The translations under genes were made by a program, and so were the position numbers. This document shows, in pieces, positions 34,668 through 44,559 of a stretch of 64,000 nucleotides of DNA (positions are counted from its first letter, which is position 1; the number at the start of each line of letters is the position of its first letter). The DNA comes from Dicyema japonicum. Its lineage: Eukaryota; Dicyemida; Rhombozoa; Dicyemidae. The notes below the pieces were generated by a model. That model ran no database searches and was not told the DNA's origin. It saw only the letters and a list, made by a program, of their open reading frames with translations. The stretch is from assembly GCA_011109175.1 (NCBI GenBank), contig RDEW01000006.1:905232-969231 (forward strand). Direction: 5' to 3'.

Positions 34668-34946
34668 TAATAATTCAGCCCGCCCGCCAAGGAGTAGTAA
34701 TGTTTCCATTACTCATCTCAGTTTAAGGAGAACTCACATTTTATTTAATAAGTGAAGAACAGTCATACTAATCCGAGACACCGAGAATGTTCTTAACTTT
34801 TTGTTCTTGCGTGTGAGACCTTGAGACAATCCAATTCCGCAGTATTGAATCACTGATGACAATGTCACCCAAGAAGCATTGTAGATCGTCGAACCCGGAA
34901 CCATATGGATTTGGTCCTTCACTTATTACACTGATCATCCGGCTGG
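34668..34946 (-). repeat. tRNA-derived SINE, diverged subfamily
   Basis: On the minus strand CCGGATGATCAGTGTAATAAG (A-box-like) and GGTTCCGGGTTCGACGATC (B-box-like) head an element whose middle (TCAGTGATTC, GGAATTGGATTGTCTC) matches the 2028-2354 SINE. It differs at many sites, so it is an older or separate subfamily. Confidence 0.7.
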
Positions 34947-35286
34947 GGGAATAAAAACTGATTTGTCTTCCGATAGTAAGGTCGTTAGCATAAATGGATT
35001 CAACTGTTACAATTGAACAATAAAAATGACATTTCGACTGCAGATTTTACGTCATAAAAACACTTGAAAAAAAATTATTAAAAACATAAATTCATAATCC
35101 CCAATATTTAAGGACTCTGTTGACATACTCGTTGCCAAACGGAAACCCACCTATCATAAATAAAATAACCCACTCTTTCCACATTCAGAGGGATTCATGT
35201 ATAATATAACCATTCGATTATAAATTTTAGCAAATATGATTCTATACCCAGCACTCCACTTACTACAATCAACATAGGACTTTCGC
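34947..35286. other. 3' flank of the CCZ1 gene
   Basis: AT-rich with nothing recognised. Confidence 0.5.
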
Positions 35287-36539
35287 CTAAAGATTAAAAT
35301 AAGAGGACTTCTGGAAAGTGAGGATAGCACTAATGTCCTCGATCACTTGATCAGAAACATCCTCGTTTAGGGGGAACGAAAAGAACGAATCAACAAAGGA
35401 ATCGTCAGAAACGTGATAAAAAATATTTGCCTTTAATTTTTTATCGGAATTGAGCAATCGGGGGGAATTTGATCTGAGAGAATCCAACGAGAGAAGACCA
35501 AAAAAGTCAATATTCTGTTCAATCCGGTCCACGATTTCCTTCGGGACAGTTTTCTTAAAAAAGAAAAATAGTTGATTCTCAATGCACTGAAATCTCACAA
35601 ACCAACAAGGAATCAAATCATCAGTTCCAAGGTAAACGTTGACTATATTCTCCCCCTGGATCACTTTGACGTTGTCTTTAGTAATGTGAGGCAACTCGAA
35701 TTCATCAAACTCCCTCAGATTAGGTTATTATGGAAGAAATCATAAAATGTCTTGGTATTTGAACTGTCAAGGGTGGAACTGCAAAATCAACCAAAACCAG
35801 TCAACATTACGAAATTCCTTCCATGTGTGAGCACCACTCCTTCCAATTCCGGTATTTTGCTGCTAACAAATTCAACGTTTATCAGCAAATCTAAAATGTG
35901 TTGATGAGTCAAGGAGGGGGATTCGACCCCAAAAAGGAGGTTCTCATTCGTTATCGTCCGTACTTTTTGTTCAAAATACTATAAATTAGCTTTCATAAAA
36001 TAAATTATTGAATTTGGCACATTTAACCGCTAAACCTTAGAGAAGAACTCGTCCATAGGTGAAGTGTCCATGCTATTCAAGTAGTCATCTACGCACCCCT
36101 TAAAAAACTGTCAGGAATCATAGGTTAACATTAACCACAAAAAGACGGTAAATTCTTCTAATCAAAGATCTCAAGTACCACGTAATCGTGTTCCTATGCA
36201 TGCTACCTTTCGATTTAGAAGTGACCTACAATAGTAAATTTATCCACTCAACCAAGACGACTGTGTGGGTTTTCACTGGCTTAAACACAACCATGCATTC
36301 CTTTTTTGTCCAAACACATTCGGCTTCTCCGTAAAGACTAGAATTTCCAGCCAAATCTCTATAGTAATCTAGTGTGAGTACTTTGAGAAGCTAATTAGTG
36401 TGTCTGTTAGATTTATTCGTCTTCTCTGAAGAGACGTGTCGCAATTAGGGTAGTAGAAATATTTCTAAACAATATTCCGTATTACTAGGTTTGGTGTACT
36501 CTTATATATGAAGAATGAGTTAACTATAATCTCAACCAT
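35287..36539 (-). CDS. CCZ1: Vacuolar fusion protein CCZ1 (longin-type Rab7 GEF subunit)
   Basis: Exons 36486-36539, 36248-36464, 36207-36225, 36036-36107, 35798-35978 and 35287-35778. Introns are 21, 22, 99, 57 and 19 nt. The N-terminus SFFIYKSTPNL/KYFYYPNCDTS matches the first longin strand region of CCZ1 (SFFIYNP...FYYPN). Then LTDTLISFSK, LYGEAECVWTKKECMVVFKP, FFKGCVDDYLNS, LLINVEFVSSKIPELEGVVL, and a C-terminal block (LGTDDLIPCWFVRFQCIE...DVSDQVIEDISAILTFQKSSY) in the order and spacing of CCZ1. CCZ1 pairs with MON1 to activate Rab7 on late endosomes. At about 400 residues it is shorter than animal CCZ1 (about 480). Two frame breaks are each mended by one A in an A run (near 36350 and 35715). 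The 19-nt intron and 19-nt exon are the weakest parts of the model. Confidence 0.75.
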
Positions 36540-37215
36540 AAACAATTAATATAATTTTCTTTAATGTTAAAAATTCAAAAAATTAATATTTTCCTTAATA
36601 AAAATTGTAAGAAAATTTAATTTTTCATTTTGGGTATCTGTGTTATGGTGGTTAGTGATCCGCTCTAGTCTCGACATGGGTTTGATTCCTCCACCCCTCT
36701 GGTTGAAGAATTCTGTTCTGTGCCTTCCTAAGAGGCGCCAGTTGACTCACTTGTCTCAAGAGAGTCTAATCCTCTTTTGGCATTCAATAGGGATCTATCT
36801 TCCCTCGAATAGTCCACCAGTGATCTCGCCGTTTTCTGGAACTGCTCCCACGAGGAACTCGACCGGATGTCCTTCACTATGGCTGTCTTGGAAACCACTG
36901 TATGAACGATCTTGCTTCCGAATGGATTTTCTGTTTTTGTAGATTCGTAAGAGAGCGTAGCATCATGTGTTTCATTTATAGTGGTGCTCAGTATCAACTG
37001 AACGCAAAAGGATCCATTTGACCTTCCATCCCTCACTGTTTACTTTGATGTAGTGACTTTTTTAATGTCCGGTCTTAATTAGGTATCACTGTTAATGACC
37101 AAACCACATAAAATAAAAAATAAATGGTCAGCAAGCAAGTCTTAAACAGAAAATAAAAAAACTTGCGCAATACTGATGTAGTAAGATCCCTGTTTGTGGT
37201 GAACACCAGGCTACA
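36540..37215. other. Upstream of CCZ1, with two partial repeat B relics
   Basis: 36715-37040 holds diverged repeat B-like motifs in plus orientation (GAGGCGCCAGTTGACTCAC, GTAGCATCATGTGTTTC, AAAAGGATCCATTTG). No gene recognised. Confidence 0.45.
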
Positions 37216-37617
37216 TTAAGGTATAAATGATATTTTAGAGACCGAATCATAGCTGGAGACTTGAATTGCTTGCAAGCTAAGAAGAGATCGAGAAATTATT
37301 TTTCGGGATAAACTACAATAAACCCTCATTAATCCGAATTTTTGACGAGATATAGTGATTTTAGTCTGATTCCCGTCATTAGCCATTCTTGATCCAAAGT
37401 AGTCTTGTGTGTTGCCGGGTGGGTCAAAGGTAGCATTCCTGATCAACAAGTCATTGGATTGCAGTGGAATTTCGATGCTCCCTGCTGCATATCTCCCGTT
37501 CCGTGTTTTACCGACTATAGCATACTGATTTCCACTGATAAATGACAGAAACGCGATAAAATTGAGTCCATGTCTCCAGAAATGTGGAGTAACTGTGGTG
37601 GGCTCTTCGGGAAACAT
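37216..37617 (-). CDS. Unrecognised open frame with possible membrane/signal segment
   Basis: 133 codons. A hydrophobic stretch near residues 15-28 (LNFIAFLSFIS) is followed by a polar region with two N-glycosylation sequons (NAT, NQT) and GSIEIPLQSNDLLIRN. It may be a secreted or membrane protein exon. No family recognised, and splice signals could truncate it. Confidence 0.3.
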   Translation of the reverse strand: MFPEEPTTVTPHFWRHGLNFIAFLSFISGNQYAIVGKTRNGRYAAGSIEIPLQSNDLLIRNATFDPPGNTQDYFGSRMANDGNQTKITISRQKFGLMRVYCSLSRKIISRSLLSLQAIQVSSYDSVSKISFIP

Positions 37618-37797
37618 CGAAAAAGATTATCACTTCAAAAGCTAAGGTATATTTTGTGAAAAGCTCGGAATCAATGATCTTGAATTTAGTAAAGGCTAAA
37701 CAGATTTAAAGGAAGATTCAATCTTAAACTAAAAGTTCTTCATGGAGAAGCTAACAGCTTAGCACAAGATGAAATTAATTTGAATAGACAAAATATG

Positions 37798-37850
37798 GGA
37801 ATAGCCACGCAGTCGGGGAGCCGCCATATGACCATTTACTCTCTTAAATG
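37798..37850 (+). mobile_element. Family A 3' terminal remnant
   Basis: GGAATAGCCACGCAGTCGGGG and AGCCGCCATATGACC match the 3' end seen at 9.3 and 14.6 kb. Only about 50 bp. Confidence 0.5.
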
Positions 37851-37876
37851 ATTAAGTTAGAAGTTGACCCTGAGTA

Positions 37877-38390
37877 TTGCTAAACATGGATGAAACTGGA
37901 CTCGTTTTTCAATCTTTCCTTTCTATAGCAATTTCATCTAAGGATAGAAAAGGCATAAAGCAATCAAAAGTGAGGATCACTATAGCTCTTTGTGGTAATG
38001 CAACTGTAACAATAAAAATTAAACCTTTTGTTATTGGGAATAGTAAAAGACCAAGATGTTTAAAAGATTTCGATTTTCGAAAAATATTGTACTATGCAAA
38101 TAAAATCCTTGGACGATAACATAACTTTTAATATTATCAACAGTCATCTTAGTGATGAATTAAAATGTTACGGAATAAGTTTTTTTACTGATTGATAATG
38201 CTCCCCGGTTAACGAATTTCTTAAAACATTGAAATTATTTTGGATTATATGGAGGCCCTTGATTTGGGAAAAGAAATTTTGTGAATTTATGAAGCCCATC
38301 ATTATGGTGTCTCACGCATGGAAGAAAGTAAAAGAAGACAATAAAAGTTGTTTCAAAAAGACAGGGACAATCAAATGTTTTAGTCACCCT
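37877..38390 (+). pseudogene. Pogo/Tigger-type DDE_1 transposase fragment
   Basis: Open from 37877 with the first catalytic block (NMDETGLVFQ) and SKVRITIALCGNATVTIKIK, PFVIGNSKRPRC. The second block LLIDNAP follows near 38200 in another frame, then VSHAWKKVKED..SCFKKTG, the terminal helix of the family. The DNA-binding N-terminus is missing. Frame changes make it inactive. Confidence 0.8.
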
Positions 38391-39080
38391 TTTTGTGAAC
38401 AAAATAATCATCATTTTTTGTGAAGATTATAACGTCGACGTGGAAATTATTGAAAAAGGCATATTTTCTCTTCGGTTGCACGTCATGACTTGTTCCCCCA
38501 TTTGGCATTTCCACATAACGTAGGATCTTCGATGACGGTTTTCTGAGGAGTTTAAGTACAAACAAAGGTTGATTGCATATTTATAGATGTTTTTGTGCAA
38601 ATAAGTACTTCATCTTCCAATAGTTAGAAATAAAGTTAAGGCTCACTTACAAGCAAGTCATGGAGACACGTCGGAATCAGTCATCCGAACAAGCGAAAGT
38701 AATTTGTGCCAATGTAAGAACTGCAGGGATTATAAGGATCACAAAAGTCTGTATGGAGATCCAAAAGGCGAAAAGTGTCCATTCAAAAAATGGTCGAACA
38801 AAAATAAAATCCGAACTTGCTGAAACTCCCATTAGAGTCTAAATCGGATATTATTGTTTTATAAAAATCTGACGTAAATAATTACGATGAGGAACTACCA
38901 TCGTCTAAGGGGTTGACCCTAAAGGCACTATTTGTAGAGATTAATAGAACATGATTTAGCAAGTGGAGAAACTTTATATGGCGGTTGAAAGATTTTTCAA
39001 CCTTTGTGAAACAAGGACTGCGGATATCAAATGGAAATACTTGAGATGAAGGATCCCTAAGGGTTCCATTCTCCTCCTCT
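38391..39080. other. Noncoding or unrecognised stretch
   Basis: A plus-strand frame near 38660-38842 reads in one phase through several Cys (LCQCKNCRDYKDH), but no family is recognised. Confidence 0.3.
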
Positions 39081-39300
39081 TCTTTTAATATTCTTTATGA
39101 GTGCCTCCAGGAGTTCTGGAAGAGAAGACCTGGCCAACCGAAGACTCGGTGGCTATCCACGGTGGAAGACGTCAAGGGAATGCCTATATCAAGGCTACTC
39201 CAAATTGCAACGGATCGGGAGAGTGAAGGAAACTCGTTCATGAGATCTCCAAGGGACGGACACGACTTAACTAGACAACATAACACCTCCGGGAGTTCTA
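39080..39300 (+). mobile_element. RTE-like LINE C-terminal tail
   Basis: RRPGQPKTRWLSTVED and IATDRESEGNSFMRSPRDG, then a stretch ending near ACAACATAACA, match the terminal RGRPxxRW..D / ATDRxxWRxxV pattern of RTE-like LINE proteins. Matched in inverted orientation at 42221-42388. Confidence 0.7.
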
Positions 39301-39904
39301 GATTCGTTCAGACAATTTTCTCTTAACCCTTTGGAGATCATTCTACTTTCACATGTCATGAATGCGAAAAGTTGTTTTTAGTAAAAACAAAAAACGGAAA
39401 GATCACCCTGTTACTAGAAAAGTCGAAGAGAAAAGAGGTTTCAAACAAGAATACAAGAAAAAACTGGTAAAAATGAATTTTAAATTTACAGAACATGTTG
39501 CTGGGAACACTGAAAACCTCGTCTTTGTGAGCGGAAATGTATGTCACAGTACAATGAGAATAGGCGATATAAAAATGAAACTTGCTCAAACCAAATCAGA
39601 AACAACATCACATGTGTAAAACAAGTATATTTTAACAAACAAAAAATTATAAAGATCACGACACCTCTACTACTAACCGCTTACGACGAAAAAGTCCCAG
39701 CAATGTTTACTTCAATTCTGTAGCACCTTTGTTTGTTGCAATAAGTATTTCATCTTTTTCTTTACGAGCAATAAAATCGGATTTTCAATTCCCTCTTTAG
39801 AACAAATATTTTTAATGATTTTAGAAAAACCTTAAAAACATTTTGTTGTGGCCAAAGGTTATGGAATTCGTTTCTTTAACATTTCTAATCTTTCTCAAAT
39901 ATTG
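39301..39904. other. Noncoding or unrecognised stretch
   Basis: An 85-codon Lys-rich plus-strand frame at 39362-39619 (start MRKVVFSKNKKRK) has no recognised domain. AT-rich otherwise. Confidence 0.3.
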
Positions 39905-41341
39905 TAGCGTGGCGTTATGTGGTCCACCAATTCAAAAAATTCAGAGGCTTCTAATGCCCTCCGAAAAGGAACATTAGACCCCTTCCTCCAGGGGGTCATT
40001 ATCGACCCCCTGGGGATGTGCTTCAAAAAGTCCAAACATTCCCGGCGAAAACCCTCAGCCCACTGTGGAGAAAGAAATTTACTGCTCTTTAATTGAACAT
40101 CAACGGAATTAAACAAGGTCAGGGAACTTCGTTCAATTCTGGCAAACCAGAAGATCGACGTGGCCATGATTCAAGAAACTAAACTCTGCATGAATGATCC
40201 CACTCCTTCATTCCCTGGATACGAGGCTATCAGGATGGACCGTAAAAAGAGAAGAGGGGGTGGACTACTTACTCTATTCAAAAAGAACCTGAAATGCAGA
40301 GACATTATTTCGGAAGTGAGGAAACTTGTTGGAAATGACGAGGTTACTGAGGCGTTGCTTGGGACAACGAAAGGAAGTATGTGCCTCGTGAATATCTACT
40401 TGCCTCCTCTCGGATCCTGCCCAAAGGACTATGTTATTCCAAACCTATCAAGATTGGCTATCTACGAGGAGATCATCATATATGGAGATTTAAACGCAAA
40501 TCACTCATTATGGTTGTCAACCCAACAGACCGACACGAGAGGAAAGCTATTGTCATTAAAATCGGACTCCGTAAAGATACTGAACGATCCAGCGAAAAAT
40601 ACAAGGACCCGATATAGAGAGACGGATCAGCCTACCTCACCGGATATAACACTCTGCTCATCGTCGCTTTCATCAAAAATTGATTGGTCAGTCCTCTACG
40701 AAACAAGAAGCGACCATAATCCAATTGTGATGAAGGTCATGAGAGAAGTCAGAGTGAGGAGAACAATTGCTAGTTATAACTACAAAGCTGCTAATTGGGA
40801 ATTGTATAGCGCAATCTCCGATGATAGACTGTAGAATTGTTACTTAGCTTCAAATCGCTAGAAAAAGCAATCAAATACTTTACTTGCACAATCCTAGAAG
40901 CAAGATCATTGGCTATTACCAAGCATCGTCTAAATTCCTCTAATGGTCGAGGGAAGTCGGAATTGATCAAAGAAAGAAATCACCTCAAAAAATCTAATTG
41001 GATCACATTAGAAACGAAATTCCGGATCAGAGCTCTACACAAAAATAAAGGCCAGAAAGTTCAAGACCCAAAAATTGAAGTGGAATCGGATTCTTACAAA
41101 GGTAAATCGCAACTGTAGTACCGGAGAAGTGTGGAAAGCCATCCGAAATGTTGCAAAAGAAGAAGAAACTTCCCCCGATGATCACTTTACTTAACGAGAC
41201 GTTAACAATTTAATAAAATTCTACACAAAAATTTCGTACAAGGAACAAAGGAAGTCGGAAGTGCTTCTCTCTTCATGGAGAAAACTGAAGAAGAATTCTA
41301 ACCCAGTTTACTTCTCGGATGAAGACGTGAAGAATGCGTTG

Positions 41342-41860
41342 AACCACATCTACTTCCTTGCTTTTTTATGCCAGTTACACAATTTCGTTTTATCCAATTA
41401 AAAGATGAATGATATCTTTTTTATTTACATGAATTGAATAATCTTCAAGTAATTCATCTTCGTATGTATTCTGAGTATTATAAAAATCAAATTTTCTTGG
41501 TTTGCTAATTTCTCTTCTTGTCTACAAATATTTATTGTGAATTAACCATGTCAGCAAATTGAGTAATTCCCAATTCATATGAAAATATTCCTTGTTTTGA
41601 TAGTAAATTGTGTTTGTCAGTCAATCTCAAGTTTTCAGTAAAAATAGCCATTCTAACTTGGAGTTCTACACCTGAATATGATTTATCTGTAAAAAGTGAA
41701 AATAAACTTAACTATATTTTTCCATAAAATTATTCCATTGGATTTCATAATATTCATCCACTTTAATGGAATGATTGTTTGATTCGTATTTGAAATGAAT
41801 TTTAGATGATATAACATAATTGAACAATAACAGAAAAACATGGATAATTAGGCCGATCAT
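41342..41860 (-). pseudogene. Cathepsin L-like 5' fragment (inverted copy)
   Basis: Matches the first part of the gene at 47649-48190, introns included: MIGLIIHVFLLLF signal-like start, HFKYESNNHSIKVDEYYEIQ, then the pro-peptide and the mature start (WIKRNCVTGIKKQGSRCGS). It is cut just before the catalytic Cys and fused to the LINE. Homology extends upstream of the ATG to about 41900. Introns retained means it was copied as DNA. At the pro/mature junction its frame is intact where the other copy has an extra base. Confidence 0.85.
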
Positions 41861-42199
41861 TTTAATTAATTCTGTCTATTTTTATTTAAATACTTTTATA
41901 ATATTAATATATAATATATAAATAATACATCACTAAAAGTGCAACTCCCAACATTACACAGCCACGACGTGTCTTATGAGAAAAACATACATCACCCCTC
42001 TCCAATTTATATTCCCCAAACTACTTCTCCCATAGAGTAGTTGCTCAGAAATTTTAAGTTTAAAAAAGATTTGGTGAAGTTCACGTGGCTTAGCTGTGAT
42101 TACAGGAATCTCGTACTTTGCCGCCCTGCATATGGTGAATTTTTATTATTTTACGTAATTGTAACAAAGATTATTTGTTTTTTCTTATAAGCCAATTTG

Positions 42200-42388
42200 G
42201 ACTCTTTCCAGTGATTATATTCATCGTTTCAATATCATCAATAGTGGAGTCATACCACAATAATATGTTAAAATGTATGTTATGTTATGTTGTCCAATTA
42301 AGTGGTTTCCGACCTTTGGAGATCTCATGAACGAGTTTCCTCCACTTTCCCCGATCCGTTGCAATTTGGAGTAGCCTTGATATAGGTA
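42200..42388 (-). mobile_element. RTE-like LINE tail fragment inside the insertion
   Basis: Contains LYQGYSKLQRIGESGGNSFM and RSPKVGNHLIGQHN on the minus strand, the same as the plus-strand copy at 39080-39300. It forms the second patch of the foreign insertion in the jockey-like LINE. Confidence 0.7.
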
Positions 42389-43445
42389 GGAAGTCGGAAG
42401 TGCTTCTCTCTTCATGGACTTCCTGTGTTCCCTAACCCTAACCCTTCTCTCTACTTTTCTAGACCTGTCGAAGTGCTTCTCTCTTCATGGAGAAAACTGA
42501 AGAAGAATTCTAACCCAGTTTACTTCTCGGATGAAGACGTGAAGAATGCGCTGCGTTTTACAAGAACAACGTACTCTGCCGGTCCCGACAACATTCCAGT
42601 AGTGTTATTGAAGAACCTTGGAGATATTGGAGTCGGTCTACAACTATTCAATTAATTGTAATGTAATACCGTTGTTATGGAAGCAAGCCAACATCCGACT
42701 ATACTGAAACCTGGAAACCTAAGGAAGATCCGGCGTCATTTAGACCTGTGTCATTGTTATGTTCCATATCGAATATCCTGGAAAGGCTTGTGCTTGGGAA
42801 GAATCTTCAGAAAAGGATTTTAACACGGATTTAAGAGCGATTGTTCTACATCAACGTACCTACAGAAATTAACCAACTTTATTAGAGATGGATTTTCAAA
42901 CAACCAAGGCATTTGAAACAGTCTTATGTTCCATTGATATTAACAAGGCCTTTGATTCTATTTCGAGAAAATATTATCAAAGAAAATTTTCCAGTTTGAT
43001 TCTATTTCGAGAAAATATTATCAAAAACGTGTATGCCTCGGAGGACTGAAATCAGTCTCACGTCTTCTCCCAAACGGTGTCCCCCAAGGATCTCCTTTAT
43101 CCCCCGCCTTATTCAATTTATACCTGGCAGACCTCCCGCCACCGGAGTCCAATAACGATGTTCTACTCACATATGCGGACGACATTGTTTTGGCCTCGCG
43201 TGATCGGGATATCCAAAATGCTACAGAAAGATTACAAATTAACCTGGATCGACTCAACGCCTAGTCATCAAACTAAACTCCGGCATGCGGGAAGGTGGCC
43301 TTGCAAATACAGTCAGCCGCCCAGTACGAGCTTGTGTGGGCACGATGGAGGAGAACTGGGAAAGAATGAAGATTGTGGTGGAACGCATCGGGATCACGTG
43401 ATAGTTAGTTTGGTTTTACCGTGGTCTTGGGTGTTAAATAAATAA

Positions 43446-44559
43446 ATACCTCTTCAAAAATGCTCCTTCACTCTGGATTTTCCCGGTTCTTTCATTTTGA
43501 TAGTTGTCCATAAAAAACAATAAAACACCGTCATAACCTGAATGAAAATTTAAAAGATCCCGGCCACTTTCAGAGTCTTTGCATGGTCGAAATTGATGGA
43601 ATTGCCGTTCAGGAGTAACTCCTCTCGATGGTTGTTGACTAATAGTTTTTTTTTTAATATAATTTGAGATTATATCTTTTGCAACCAGAGATAGTGAACC
43701 ACATGACGCACTTTAACAATTTAAGCTCCTTGAAGCCAAAAGGGAAGAGGAGGACAAGTGAAGAGATGACCCTTTTTCTGGTCTTAAAGGAAACACGATG
43801 GGCATAGTGGAAATGACGATTGTCCATTCCTACACAGATATGTGTTAACAACAATGTAGAGGCGCAAAGTTGACTCGAACTTTCCGTGGTAGAGAAGTTT
43901 CGCTTCCGTCAACGCTCCAGATGTTTGTTTATACAAAGTCTTCTGATGGCTTGGGTGGATATCCAGTCATGAATAAGATTGCTCAGTCTTTGGGATGGTT
44001 TGTAAAATCCGAATTTGATCACCAATAGTATGAATAATTTTCATTTTGTTTGTGGAGAACTAAAGTCGGTGAGCTGGATTATCTAGCGTTTTAAACTTAT
44101 TAAGGAATTGTAGAGTTAGATCTTTAAATGGTCCCTGGTTGGAAGAATTTTTGATTCCCAACGTGGTGTGGATTTTAGACACCCAGTAAGTACTCTTAGT
44201 GAAGATTTTTGAGTTGATGTATTTTTTGACGTTATTTATTGATAGACTGCGACCCATGGCAGGAACAGCGTATTTCATTTTGTTCTGATAAATTTTATAT
44301 ATACAATTTCATGAGTTATGAAAAGTATAATCCTATAAACTCTAATCTTTCGATTAAGTTGTACACGAATCCTTTTTGATAGAATATAGAATTAAATGAT
44401 TTGACGAGTGACCATTTCATCAGTGAACATGTCACAACGGAACCGGATCGTCTACAAAAGACACCCAACAGAAATAAAGAAAAAGGGAAGAGAATTCCTA
44501 AGTTATTCTCACGTTAGACACTAGCTACCATATTCATTTTATTGTTACCTCCAGGATCA
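43446..44559. other. Noncoding or unrecognised stretch between two LINEs
   Basis: Minus-strand frames at 43654-43854 and 44060-44278 (TKSTYWVSKIHTTLGIKNSS) are not assignable. The second may be the far 3' part of the next LINE. Confidence 0.35.

Larger units (their letters stand above)
39905..43445 (+). mobile_element. Jockey-like LINE, nearly full length, interrupted by a patchwork insertion
   Basis: 5' leader from about 39905 with a perfect hairpin at 39988-40013. The apurinic endonuclease domain (about 40090-40830) shows AMIQETKL, GGGLLTLF, IIYGDLNANHSLW, DITLCSSSL and SDHNPIV. The RT follows after 40837: SAGPDNIPVVLLKNL (42570), SIDINKAFDSIS (42940), LPNGVPQGSPLSPALFNLYL (43070) and TYADDIVLAS (43170). 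The tail ends TCTTGGGTGTTAAATAAATAAATA. About 1.1 kb of foreign DNA (41342-42470) splits the RT entry. The endonuclease is open for 225 codons, but the RT has several breaks, so the copy is dead. The YADD box is intact. Confidence 0.9.

Noticed and set aside
39895-40167. A 90-codon minus-strand frame
   Set aside because: Antisense to the leader and first endonuclease codons of the jockey-like LINE.
42430-42444. A chromosome end or interstitial telomere array
   Set aside because: Only 2.5 CCCTAA units. Too short to be a telomere. Kept only as part of the patchwork insertion observation.
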